Shown here piece after piece: positions 40,803 to 49,184 of a stretch of DNA of 64,000 nt (position 1 is the first letter of the stretch; every line of letters starts with the position of its first letter). The translations under genes and the position numbers were made by a program. The notes below the pieces were generated by a model, which was given only the letters and a program-made list of their open reading frames with translations, ran no database searches and had not been told where the DNA came from. This DNA comes from DTU013 sp964512095 (GTDB lineage Bacteria > Bacillota > Clostridia > Acetivibrionales > DTU013), in NCBI GenBank assembly GCA_964512095.1, contig CAZEIH010000008.1:1-64000 (forward strand). The letters are read 5' to 3'.

Positions 40803-40957
40803 CAATTAGCTCCCCCTTCCATGACATACACAAAAACTCCATTGGAAGGGACCTTACCATTGCTTTGAGTTGATAATAACAGCCAAACTAATGTAACCAG
40901 TACAACTATCCCAAGGATAATAAAAAAAGCCTTATTCCTGCTTATTACGGTTAGCAT
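40802..40957 (-). CDS. 51-aa single-pass membrane protein coupled to spoVAC
   Basis: An ATG at 40957 follows GGGGGTG at seven bases and opens a 51-codon frame: MLTVISRNKAFFIILGIVVL... The first ten residues are basic, residues 11-29 form one hydrophobic helix, and the tail (SNGKVPSNGVFVYVMEGGAN) is short and polar. The stop overlaps the spoVAC start (TGATG), which supports real translation. It is forespore-expressed by position, between sigF and spoVAC. I recognise no named family. Too short to be found by length-limited gene finders. Confidence 0.65.
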   Translation of the reverse strand: MLTVISRNKAFFIILGIVVLVTLVWLLLSTQSNGKVPSNGVFVYVMEGGAN

Positions 40958-40991
40958 TCTTAACACCCCCGATTTTTTCTATTTTCATTTT

Positions 40992-41021
40992 TATTATTGG
41001 AATAATAAAAACGAAGTATAC
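40992..41021 (-). promoter_or_regulatory. possible forespore (sigma-F/G) promoter of the spoVA genes
   Basis: On the minus strand GTATA (41017-41021) and CAATAATA (40992-40999) are 17 bases apart, close to the forespore sigma patterns (G.ATA and CAT..TA). It lies between sigF and the 51-aa gene, where a late-forespore start is expected. Confidence 0.35.
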
Positions 41022-41073
41022 AGAAAAATTGTGTTAATTATTATCAAGAATAAGGAATCACTTGTGTGACAGA

Positions 41074-41820
41074 TTAGTTGATATTTATGCGATTGCGAAT
41101 ATCCTCCAGAATCTTCTTCTCAATTCTGGATACCTGAACTTGTGATATTCCTAGCATATTCGCTATTTGAACCTGGGTTTTTTCTTTAAAATACCTGAGT
41201 ATTATTATTTGTTTTTCTCTTGGCTTGAGTGTTTCCATAACCTCTCTAAGGGCGATCCTATCTATGATATCAGTTTCGTCGTCATTGCAGCCGTTATGTA
41301 ATCTGTCAATAAGCAAAAGTGATGAGTTTTCTCCCTCACTAACGGGACTAAACAAAGACTCAGGCGAATGGCCTGCCTCAACTGCCATGACGAGCTCTTC
41401 TACATCAATATTCAGGCGCTGTGCCATTTCGTTTACTGTGGGCTCCCTGCCAAATTCTTTACCTAACACTTCCTTAATTACCCGAACCTTATTGGCTATT
41501 TCCTTCAGTGACCTACTCACCTTTATAATTCCATCATCCCTTAGAAACCGCTTTATCTCTCCTATGATCATGGGTACAGCATAGGTTGAGAATCTGACAT
41601 CAAAAGACATGTCAAACTTGTTTATTGCCTTTATAAGGCCAATACAACCGATTTGAAATATGTCCTCCGTTTCGTGGCCTCTATTCTGAAATCTCCGCAC
41701 AATACTCCAAACCAAGCCTATATTCTTTTCCACCAGCAACCCCTGGGCATTCCTGTCACCGTTTCTGGCCAAAGAAATAAGTTCTAGTGAATCTTTACCC
41801 TCATACGGATCAACACTCAT
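41074..41820 (-). CDS. sigF: RNA polymerase sporulation sigma factor SigF
   Basis: The 248-residue sigma factor has region 2 (RRFQNRGHETEDIFQIGCIGLIKAINKFD...FSTYAVPMIIGEIKRFLRDDG), region 3 and region 4 (LKPREKQIIILRYFKEKTQVQIANMLGISQVQVSRIEKKIL). SigF starts compartment-specific transcription in the forespore. The frame from GTG 41841 is less likely than the ATG at 41820, which has AAAGG nine bases before it. It lies downstream of its anti-sigma and anti-anti-sigma genes, as in Bacillus. Confidence 0.97.
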   Translation of the reverse strand: MSVDPYEGKDSLELISLARNGDRNAQGLLVEKNIGLVWSIVRRFQNRGHETEDIFQIGCIGLIKAINKFDMSFDVRFSTYAVPMIIGEIKRFLRDDGIIKVSRSLKEIANKVRVIKEVLGKEFGREPTVNEMAQRLNIDVEELVMAVEAGHSPESLFSPVSEGENSSLLLIDRLHNGCNDDETDIIDRIALREVMETLKPREKQIIILRYFKEKTQVQIANMLGISQVQVSRIEKKILEDIRNRININ

Positions 41821-41944
41821 AAATCTATACCTTTCCCCCACCTATGAAGGCAGCATTTGTAAAATAAATGTGACAACCTCTTTATTTTCTATTATTGCCA
41901 CTTTTTTACTGTTTAACGCAAAAAAAATAAATCCCGTGCTGTTA

Positions 41945-42382
41945 TTATGATTTGTCTTTAGCCCCAAAGGACTTGCATAGCATAACTGTAGTACCTTCTC
42001 CCAGCTTAGATCTGACCTTTATCATATCCATAAAGCTCTCCATCACAGTAAATCCCATACCCGAACGCTCCATCTCCGGCTTGGAAGTATACAAGGGCTG
42101 CATTGCCATCTCAATGTCCTCAATTCCCTTGCCTTCATCGGATATTTCAATCTCTATACTATTTTCATACAGGCGGCATATCATCGTAATAACGCCTGTC
42201 TTGCTTTCATAGCCATGTATAATCGCGTTGGTAACCGCTTCTGAGACTGCTGTTCTAATATCAGCCAATTCATCGATTGTCGGATCGAGCTGGGAGATAA
42301 AAGCAGCTGCTACTACCCTAGCAAAAGCTTCATTATTTGACTTACTCATAAATTCCAGTTTCATCTCATTAACAGGCTGCAT
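41945..42382 (-). CDS. spoIIAB: anti-sigma F factor and serine kinase SpoIIAB
   Basis: A GHKL-type kinase that binds SigF and phosphorylates SpoIIAA. ATPase motifs: N-box EAVTNAIIHGYES, DEGKGIEDIEMA, and the G2 region ERSGMGFTVMESFMD. A GGGGAG site before the ATG at 42382 gives 145 residues, matching Bacillus SpoIIAB; the frame stays open to 42442, overlapping spoIIAA. Confidence 0.95.
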   Translation of the reverse strand: MQPVNEMKLEFMSKSNNEAFARVVAAAFISQLDPTIDELADIRTAVSEAVTNAIIHGYESKTGVITMICRLYENSIEIEISDEGKGIEDIEMAMQPLYTSKPEMERSGMGFTVMESFMDMIKVRSKLGEGTTVMLCKSFGAKDKS

Positions 42383-42438
42383 ACTAATACTCTCCCCTTT
42401 AATTTCTCCATACTGTAATTTCATATCTGTCAATGTCA

Positions 42439-42783
42439 TCATGCTATAAGTAGCGCACTTACTGCGTGGTCCAGCTCTTCATAGATTGCCATAAGCTTCA
42501 ATATCCCCGAAATTTCAAGAATATGAAGAATTTTTTGATTCCTGCAAATAATTGCCGCCCTTCCCCCAAGCTTTCTTATATTTGCATACCTTCCCACCAG
42601 CACACCTATGCCCGAACTATCCATAAAGCTCAACCCCGACAGGTCAAATATCACATTTCGCGTAGTAGCCTTTAAAATCTCTCTTTCGATTTTGTTCCGG
42701 GCGTATTCAGCAAAATGGTGATCAAGTTCACCAATAAATGTAGCTATAAGCGTAGACCCCCTGTTGGTAAATCTAATTTCCAA
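42439..42783 (-). CDS. spoIIAA: anti-anti-sigma F factor SpoIIAA
   Basis: The STAS-domain protein releases SigF from SpoIIAB when dephosphorylated. GELDHH and LSFMDSSGIGVLVGRY are typical, with the phosphorylatable serine at residue 56. Translation probably starts at TTG 42783 behind GGGGGG, giving 114 residues; an upstream ATG frame (42831) adds 16 residues without homology. Confidence 0.95.
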   Translation of the reverse strand: MEIRFTNRGSTLIATFIGELDHHFAEYARNKIEREILKATTRNVIFDLSGLSFMDSSGIGVLVGRYANIRKLGGRAAIICRNQKILHILEISGILKLMAIYEELDHAVSALLIA

Positions 42784-42818
42784 TGTAATCCCCCCAAAAT
42801 CCAAGTGATTGCTTAATT

Positions 42819-42849
42819 TATATTTCTTCAAATACTTGGAAATCCCTTC
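42819..42849 (-). promoter_or_regulatory. possible sigma-H promoter of the spoIIA operon
   Basis: On the minus strand AAGGGATTT (42841-42849) is followed about 13 bases later by AAGAAATAT (42819-42827), similar to sigma-H elements (AGGA.TT and GAAT). The spoIIA operon of Bacillus is sigma-H dependent. Confidence 0.4.
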
Positions 42850-42896
42850 AAAGAATTTTGGTAAGATTTGTAATAATGCTGACTTTCTTTCGACAT

Positions 42897-43868
42897 TTAT
42901 TTTTTAAGATTGCTACGGCCTTGACGGTGCTTATCTGCGATTTCATCCACTTTTCTAAGTCTATGATTCACACCTGATTTACCTAACGGAGGTGTAAGAA
43001 GCTGTCCCAATTCTGTAAGGCTTGCATCACTGTATTGCAGCCTCAACTCTGCTATCTCTCTCAACCCAGTAGGCAGGCTATCGAAGCCTACGTTATTTCT
43101 GATATATTTTATGTTATCCACCTGTCTGACAGATGCATTTACTGTCTTTTCAAGATTTGCAGTTTCACAATTTACAATCCTGTTTACAGTATTTCTCATA
43201 CCCTTTAGTATACGGACATTTTCTAGCTCCATCAAAGCTACATGGGCTCCAACAATGTTCAGGAAATCAACTATGTTTTCTCCTTCTTTTAGGTATGTAA
43301 CATAGCTTCCCTTTCTCTTTATTATCCTGCCATTGATTTCATAACAGCTCAGCAAGCTTTTTATTTCCCGAGCTTGTCCAATAGTACGGGAGGTAAGCTC
43401 CAAGTGGTAGGTTTTTTCTGGATCGCTTATAGAGCCTCCTGCCAGGAAAGCCCCTCTTAGATATGCCTTTATACAGCACTTCTCCTGTATAGAATCCATT
43501 TGGGGTATTACAAGCTCCAGTGCCTGACCTGAGTCTTCAGATGAAACTGACACCCCAATACGCTTAAGCAGTTCTGCAGAACCTAATGTTGGCGTTATGA
43601 AAAGCATATATGATACATGCTTTTTCAGCTTTCTGCTTTTTCGTATCATAACCTCCGGCGAGATATTGCAAAGCCTTCTAGTGCTACTATATATCCATCT
43701 GGCAAATGCAGCATTTTCTGTAGTGATTCTAATATTATAGCCTCCGGCGGGGGCAGAAGCAACTGCACCGTTAAGTCTGACAACAGCTGCCAGCCCTGTC
43801 GCTAAACAGCAATCTTTTATGTCTTCAAGCCTGCATAGCTCGTTTTTTACTGTTGATGAAAAAGACAC
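42897..43868 (-). CDS. whiA: DNA-binding protein WhiA
   Basis: WhiA combines a LAGLIDADG-like N-terminal domain with a C-terminal helix-turn-helix (SLTELGQLLTPPLGKSGVNHRLRKVDEIADKH). From the GTG at 43868 (GGAGGTGAT five bases upstream) the protein begins VSFSSTVKNELCRL, as in the family, with 323 residues. WhiA affects cell division and, in Streptomyces, sporulation. It normally follows rapZ-yvcK directly; here a glucosidase gene and a broken yvcK separate them. Confidence 0.96.
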   Translation of the reverse strand: MSFSSTVKNELCRLEDIKDCCLATGLAAVVRLNGAVASAPAGGYNIRITTENAAFARWIYSSTRRLCNISPEVMIRKSRKLKKHVSYMLFITPTLGSAELLKRIGVSVSSEDSGQALELVIPQMDSIQEKCCIKAYLRGAFLAGGSISDPEKTYHLELTSRTIGQAREIKSLLSCYEINGRIIKRKGSYVTYLKEGENIVDFLNIVGAHVALMELENVRILKGMRNTVNRIVNCETANLEKTVNASVRQVDNIKYIRNNVGFDSLPTGLREIAELRLQYSDASLTELGQLLTPPLGKSGVNHRLRKVDEIADKHRQGRSNLKK

Positions 43869-43909
43869 CTTATCACCTCCAAAAACCTCCTGTACAAACA
43901 TCGAATTCT

Positions 43910-45916
43910 TCACTTGTACTTCTTTTCATAGGTCCACAGCACCTCGGCAACACTCCAGGCCTGCGCGCAGCATCCCCTTGGAGCCAAGGGTTCATCGCCG
44001 TCAAATATTTCGGAAATACTCCCTAGACATGCGTGGGTAATGTGATCCCTAAATGGTTCTAAAAACTCCTTGGGCATATCGGTGTATTTTTCTTCTTTTC
44101 CAAAGGTCCTGCTAAATGCAGTAACAAAATAGCCTATCGGCCATGTCCATACCGTGCCCTGGTGATAAGCCGAATCCCTTTGGTACCGGTCTCCTACATA
44201 ATAATTCATGTATCTATCTGAGTGAGGCGAAAGACTCCTAAGCCCATAGGCTGTATAGAGCTCCTTCCACACCTTCTCCACTACCCATCTCGCTTTGGCT
44301 CCTTCTATAACCGGATAGGTCAGACCGGCGGCAAATATCTGGTTAGGCCTTACACTGTCATCCTTATAGCCCTCATTGACAACATCGTATAAGTATTTCC
44401 CTTCCTCATTCCAGAAAACCTTGACAAAATTGCTTTTCACATCGCTAGCCAGAGAGGCGAATTCATCGGAATCAAAACCAAGCTTTGACGATATCATTTC
44501 AATTATTTTAAGAGCATTATACCATAACGCGTTAATTTCTACAGCCTTGCCATGTCTAGGCGTGAATACCGTATTCCCAACCTTAGCGTCCATCCAGGTA
44601 AGCTGGGTATCTACGTTTCCGGCAATTATAAGGCAGTCGCTCTCCATATGGATATTGTGTAGCGTGCCATTTCGGTAAGCGTTATAAATCTGTAGCATTG
44701 AATCATATAACCCGGACTTCACTAATTCAAGGTCACCTGTTTCTTCAACATATCTGTAAACAGCTTCAAAATACCACAGGGCAGCGTCAACGGTGTTGTA
44801 TCCCGGCTCTCCACCCTCATCGGGAAACATATTGGGTACAAGTCCATATTTAATATACTCACTGAATGTAGAAAGTATATTTGCAGCATCCTCATAGCGT
44901 CCCGTAGCCAGTGTCAAGCCTCTCAGGGATATCATAGCGTCCCTGCCCCAGTCTGTAAACCATGGGTAGCCGGCCATAATGGTCTTAGAGTTGGTGGAAC
45001 GCCGGTTTACTATAAAATGGTCTGCACTTCTTACTAAGCCTCGGTGAAACTCATCCTTGCAACCTTCCGTAAGCTTTTGAAGTCTGGCCCTTTCAGCCTC
45101 TATAGACATCCTTCCATAATCAGGTTCTAAATATTTGCCATATGTGTCCTCATGGCTACCACTATTACATTTCGAGCCTTTAGCTCCGTCAATAACTGTA
45201 CAAACAACAAAGAAGCTAATGTCACTATCCGGTTGGGCCTCAATACTGAAAACGCCAGGAATATAGTGGTCCTCATATGCTCTGAGGCCTCTTTCCTGCT
45301 CAATATCATAATACATTCCCTCAAAGTACCTGTCCCTTGCTGCTTCATATTTACTCCCAGGACAGCCAAGAAGAATATCCAAACTGTGCTCATAGGGCTT
45401 GATTAGCGTATGACTACTACCTGCTTTTTGACTAAATACCATATGGTGCTTAGAAGAATCACTGTGATAATCTCTAAAATTCACCAAAGGAGCGATTTTT
45501 ATCGTAACCTTCTCTGTTGCCGTCCTTAGACGGTACATTACTAAAACAGTGTTTTCTCCATACACCAGTGATACTGTTTTTTCCACTATAACATCGCCAA
45601 CACTGTATGTGTATGACGGTAAAGAATCCATTTGGAAGCTTTGCTGGTTTAGATAGCCTTTGTTTATATAGCCTCCAGTAGAAAATGAATGCAGTGGATA
45701 TTCCCTGCCACTTATCGATATCATCTCATGCAATTGGGAAAGTATCAGATGCCTTTCCACAGGAGGGTTCAACGACGCAACAAGAAGACCATGGTACCGT
45801 CTTGCGTTTCCTCCGATTATTGTTGATGAAGCAAAACCACCTATTCCATTGGTAAGGAGCCACTCTCGTTCTATGCCCCTGTCCCAGCTACACCACTCTG
45901 ATTTTCCAAACCTCAA
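43910..45916 (-). CDS. glycogen debranching-type amylo-alpha-1,6-glucosidase
   Basis: The 668-residue protein has the N-terminal GDE domain (FGKSEWCSWDRGIEREWLLTNGIGGFASSTIIGGNARRYHGLL) and the C-terminal (alpha/alpha)6 barrel with GYPWFTDWGRDAMISLRGL, TVDAALWYFEAVYRY and YHQGTVWTWPIGYF. It would hydrolyse alpha-1,6 branches left by phosphorylase during glycogen breakdown, in the cytoplasm. The TTG at 45916 follows GGAGGT at six bases and gives the family's usual N-terminus; ATG starts upstream run over this site. The gene is wedged between the yvcK relic and whiA. Confidence 0.92.
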   Translation of the reverse strand: MRFGKSEWCSWDRGIEREWLLTNGIGGFASSTIIGGNARRYHGLLVASLNPPVERHLILSQLHEMISISGREYPLHSFSTGGYINKGYLNQQSFQMDSLPSYTYSVGDVIVEKTVSLVYGENTVLVMYRLRTATEKVTIKIAPLVNFRDYHSDSSKHHMVFSQKAGSSHTLIKPYEHSLDILLGCPGSKYEAARDRYFEGMYYDIEQERGLRAYEDHYIPGVFSIEAQPDSDISFFVVCTVIDGAKGSKCNSGSHEDTYGKYLEPDYGRMSIEAERARLQKLTEGCKDEFHRGLVRSADHFIVNRRSTNSKTIMAGYPWFTDWGRDAMISLRGLTLATGRYEDAANILSTFSEYIKYGLVPNMFPDEGGEPGYNTVDAALWYFEAVYRYVEETGDLELVKSGLYDSMLQIYNAYRNGTLHNIHMESDCLIIAGNVDTQLTWMDAKVGNTVFTPRHGKAVEINALWYNALKIIEMISSKLGFDSDEFASLASDVKSNFVKVFWNEEGKYLYDVVNEGYKDDSVRPNQIFAAGLTYPVIEGAKARWVVEKVWKELYTAYGLRSLSPHSDRYMNYYVGDRYQRDSAYHQGTVWTWPIGYFVTAFSRTFGKEEKYTDMPKEFLEPFRDHITHACLGSISEIFDGDEPLAPRGCCAQAWSVAEVLWTYEKKYK

Positions 45917-46016
45917 GGAACTACCTCCATTCATGATAAACTTTACCATATTTCAAACCCATGCCCATCAGCCTGACAAACTACTTCCTAGTATATGTAC
46001 AATTAACAGACCTACT

Positions 46017-46286
46017 CTAGTCACAGGCCCTCACGTCATTTTTGACTGCTTCAATCACAGCTTTAGCAAGCTTTTGGGGATCATGCCTCACCAAATTGTT
46101 CTTCAAAGAAGCATAATCGCCCTCAATAATCATGATACCTGCTGCACTTATCCTTTCACGGTCAATTAGGACCTGGTCAGCGCCATCGTTATGATATTTT
46201 TTCTTTAAATTCTCGGGAATAAGCGAATTATTCACAATGCACGTATCAACAATACCATCTCTATCCTTCCAGTCGCTAATTATCAT
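46017..46286 (-). pseudogene. yvcK: yvcK relic: only the C-terminal ~85 residues remain
   Basis: An 89-codon frame aligns with the end of YvcK/CofD-like gluconeogenesis factors: GIVDTCIVNNSLIPENLKKKY, ADQVLIDRERISAAGI, and NNLVRHDPQKLAKAVIEAV. A full YvcK has 310-450 residues, with a UDP-sugar binding GGGTGLS at the N-terminus; nothing of that part is found between rapZ and this point. The ATG at 46286 overlaps the rapZ stop codon, so the fragment may still be translated. Deletion of the 5' three quarters is the simplest reading; a functional mini-protein is possible but less likely. Confidence 0.75.
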
Positions 46287-47158
46287 CTACCAGCGCTCCT
46301 GCCATCCTTGTCAATATCCCTATGTTCAATTACTGTCCTGTGCTGCTTTTCCTTCAAATTTCTCTGCAATTCATCTGCAATAGCAACGGAGCGGTGCCTT
46401 CCTCCTGTGCATCCTATGCCAATAACAAGCTGTGATTTACCTTCCTTAACGTAATTTGGTATAAGGAAATCCAGCATGGAGTTTATTTTATCAAGGAACT
46501 CTACTGTCTCTGGCTTGCCCAGAACAAATTCCTTCACATTTTCTTGCTTTCCTGTTTGCCTTTTCATGGTTTCAATATAGTAGGGATTGGGTATGAACCT
46601 AACATCAAATACTAGGTCACACTCTATAGGCACCCCATATTTAAAGCCGAAGGAAATTATGTTAATTATCAAGCCCTTAAAACCATTATCCTGTCCTATA
46701 ATTCCGTTTATTGATTCCTTAAGCTGCTTAGGCGTAAGACTAGATGTATCAATTACGTAATCAGCCTTATCCTTAATCTTCTGAAGCACTACCCTCTCTT
46801 CAGATATGCCTTTTAGCAGCCTGCCCTCCTGGGCAAGGGGGTGGGAGCGTCGGGACTCCTTGTACCGCTTTATGACAACCTGGTCGGAAGCCTCCAAGAA
46901 AAATATCTCAAAGGAGTGTCCGTCAGCAATCAAGGCTTCCAGTGCGGGGAAGAGATCATTTAAAAGCTCCCCTCCGCGTATATCAATAACTACCGCTATC
47001 TTATCCATCTTTTTATAGCTTTGGGAACAAATCTCCGCTATTTTTGGTATTAGTAGCGGTGGCATATTGTCCACACAAAAGAAGCCTGCGTCCTCAAGAT
47101 AATTGGCAACGAGGCTCTTACCTGCTCCGGAAATCCCTGTAATAACAATAAATCTCAT
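46283..47158 (-). CDS. rapZ: RapZ/YvcJ family nucleotide-binding protein
   Basis: A 291-residue P-loop protein with Walker A GISGAGKS at the start, VVIDIRGGELLND, the conserved FGFKYGVPIECDLVFDVRFIPNP and the C-terminal IGIGCTGGRHRSVAIADEL. In E. coli RapZ controls GlcN6P synthase mRNA; in Bacillus YvcJ is a nucleotidase of unclear role. It lies 12 bases after murB in the conserved hprK-murB-rapZ-yvcK-whiA order. Confidence 0.95.
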   Translation of the reverse strand: MRFIVITGISGAGKSLVANYLEDAGFFCVDNMPPLLIPKIAEICSQSYKKMDKIAVVIDIRGGELLNDLFPALEALIADGHSFEIFFLEASDQVVIKRYKESRRSHPLAQEGRLLKGISEERVVLQKIKDKADYVIDTSSLTPKQLKESINGIIGQDNGFKGLIINIISFGFKYGVPIECDLVFDVRFIPNPYYIETMKRQTGKQENVKEFVLGKPETVEFLDKINSMLDFLIPNYVKEGKSQLVIGIGCTGGRHRSVAIADELQRNLKEKQHRTVIEHRDIDKDGRSAGR

Positions 47159-47170
47159 ATCTAGACCTCT

Positions 47171-48088
47171 CTATTCTTCTCCGACAATTTTAACTTCTGT
47201 TTGTAGCTTCACGCCATATTCATCAGATACCCTGTCTTGTATATGCCTAATCAGAGCTATTACATCACTGGCAGTTGCCCCACCTGTGTTCACAATGAAT
47301 CCACAGTGAAGGCTGGAAATCTCTGCTCCGCCTAACCTGAAGCCCCTAAGGCCACAATCCTGTACAAGCTTACCTGCAAAATAGCCCTCAGGCCTTTTAA
47401 ATATACTGCCTGCACTTGGTAGTTCCAAAGGCTGCTTCCCTTTCCTTCTAGTATGAAATTCCTTCATTTTTTCCTTTATCTCTTCCCGACAGCCTTTTTT
47501 TAGACTGATAACACTACTTAGGACTATTCCTACCCCAGTCTGTATGATGCTCGAACGTTTTCCAAAGCAGTGCTCCTCATTATTGAGAGTTCGGTGCTTC
47601 CCATCAGTTCCAAGGTATACGGTACTTTTGACCACCATGGACATATCTCCATCATACGCCCCTGCGTTCATCGTTACCCCACCCCCGAGAGTTCCAGGGA
47701 TGCCTTCAGCAAATTCAAGCCCTGAAAGCCCATGCTCCAGTGCTATTTTAGATAACCTTGACAGAAGTATTCCTGACTCCGCCCGGATTTCTTCACCATT
47801 CACCTCATACCCGCTCATGTTGTCGGTCAGCTGAATGACCACACCCCTTATACCTTTATCCCTGACAATAAGATTTGTGCCATTTCCCATAATCATTACC
47901 TGTACACGGTTTTCTTCACATAGCCTAAGGATTTCCCAAAGGCTACTGTTGTCTGTCGGTCTAACCAACACATCCGCAGGCCCTCCTACTCTAAAGGAAG
48001 TATGGGCGGACATCGGCTCATCAACTGAAATAGCTACACCAGGAATGTTTTTTAATAGCTTTTGAACTTCTTTGGAAACCTTATTCAA
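47171..48088 (-). CDS. murB: UDP-N-acetylmuramate dehydrogenase
   Basis: The flavoenzyme reduces UDP-GlcNAc-enolpyruvate in peptidoglycan synthesis. FAD-binding TSFRVGGPADVLV, GNGTNLIVRD and GIPGTLGGGVTMNAGAY are present, the catalytic serine is in LPSAGSIFKRP, and a glutamate is in LQTEVKIVG at the end. AAGGAG seven bases before a TTG at 48088 gives 305 residues; the ATG at 48112 lies upstream of that ribosome site. Confidence 0.95.
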   Translation of the reverse strand: MNKVSKEVQKLLKNIPGVAISVDEPMSAHTSFRVGGPADVLVRPTDNSSLWEILRLCEENRVQVMIMGNGTNLIVRDKGIRGVVIQLTDNMSGYEVNGEEIRAESGILLSRLSKIALEHGLSGLEFAEGIPGTLGGGVTMNAGAYDGDMSMVVKSTVYLGTDGKHRTLNNEEHCFGKRSSIIQTGVGIVLSSVISLKKGCREEIKEKMKEFHTRRKGKQPLELPSAGSIFKRPEGYFAGKLVQDCGLRGFRLGGAEISSLHCGFIVNTGGATASDVIALIRHIQDRVSDEYGVKLQTEVKIVGEE

Positions 48089-48133
48089 AGCACTACTCCT
48101 TGCTATAAGCATTTTTAAATTACATTTTTCACT

Positions 48134-48175
48134 TACTACATTCTATTGCTTAATCTAAAACAATAGAATGTAGTA
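48134..48175. terminator. 15-bp perfect hairpin between the PHP gene and murB
   Basis: TACTACATTCTATTG and CAATAGAATGTAGTA form a perfect stem with a 12-base loop. It is AT-rich and has no T-run on the minus strand, so RNA processing or attenuation is as likely as termination. Confidence 0.5.
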
Positions 48176-48211
48176 CATCAAGTTCGGAAGAAATACAGTA
48201 CGGCTCATTGT

Positions 48212-48982
48212 CTAAGATTGAGCCTGTAAGTTATCAATTACAGCGTTCCACGCCTCAGCTGTTGCTTTTTTTACAGTTCTTCTTACTCTTATATAATTTT
48301 CTAATTTACTAAGGTCTGTGTTTATAATCAAGCCCTCAGGCATCTGGATTTCACTGAGTATATCGAGAATGTTCTCGAATTTGCCTATGTCATAAGATAT
48401 ATGCGCATCTGTACCGCATGCGATACTCACACCGTACTTTTTGCACTTTCTAACGAACTCGAGGCAATTTTCCCTAGAGCCCTTCCTGACCCTAAAAGAG
48501 CCATTGTTTAATTCTATTAGCTTTCCATGTTCGGCCGCTGCTCTCACTACCTTGTCAATATCAACCTGGAATGCCGGATTACCTGGGTGCCCAACAGCAT
48601 CGACAAACGGGTTGCAGATAGCGTTTACCATCCCTTCAGTGTTTTCTTCCGCATTGCCCGGTTTAGTAATTAAATCATGGAAGCTGGCTATGCAAAATTC
48701 CAGTCTTGCCAGTATAGCATCAGGAATATCCAACCTTCCTGCAAAATCCATTATATTGGCCTCCACGCCCTTAAATATCCTGACCCCTTCAATATATTCA
48801 GGTATAACATCTAGATTTACAAAATGCAAGACAGTTGCCGCTCCCCGCATAGCAGGACCGTGGTCTGTCATTGCAATTGCATCCATGCCGTTTAATTTAG
48901 CCTGAGTCGCATTCTCTGTTATAGTGCTGTATGCGTGTCCGCTTGATAGGGTGTGCGTATGTGTATCTGCAACTAGTTTCAT
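48212..48982 (-). CDS. PHP-domain phosphoesterase (YcdX-like)
   Basis: The 256-residue protein has the metal-binding motifs of the PHP family: ADTHTHT, MTDHG, KGVEANI, ASFHD, VGHPG and GTDAH. It matches small stand-alone PHP phosphatases such as YcdX. The gene lies between hprK and murB, as in other Clostridia, but the substrate is unknown. Confidence 0.9.
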   Translation of the reverse strand: MKLVADTHTHTLSSGHAYSTITENATQAKLNGMDAIAMTDHGPAMRGAATVLHFVNLDVIPEYIEGVRIFKGVEANIMDFAGRLDIPDAILARLEFCIASFHDLITKPGNAEENTEGMVNAICNPFVDAVGHPGNPAFQVDIDKVVRAAAEHGKLIELNNGSFRVRKGSRENCLEFVRKCKKYGVSIACGTDAHISYDIGKFENILDILSEIQMPEGLIINTDLSKLENYIRVRRTVKKATAEAWNAVIDNLQAQS

Positions 48983-49008
48983 AATTCGCTCCTCCTCTGC
49001 TGCGTTAA

Positions 49009-49141
49009 TCTGCTGTGCTCATATGCTGTGCTCGCCTGCTATGCTCATATGCTGTGCTCATATGCTGTGTTCGCCTGCTATGCTCATATGCTGTGCTCAT
49101 ATGCTGTGTTCGCCTGCTATGCTCATATGCTACGTTCATTT
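49009..49141. repeat. 13/39-bp tandem repeat array between hprK and the PHP gene
   Basis: The unit ATGCTGTGCTCAT and variants with CGCCTGCTATGCTCAT alternate in a 39-bp higher-order repeat, about three copies, decaying at the right end. It fills most of the gap between the hprK stop and the PHP gene start. Long frames through it on the plus strand (MLCSPAMLICC...) are repeat artefacts. Confidence 0.8.
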
Positions 49142-49184
49142 GCTGCATTTTATAGCTATTTCATGCTTCCCTATTCTATCCTTT

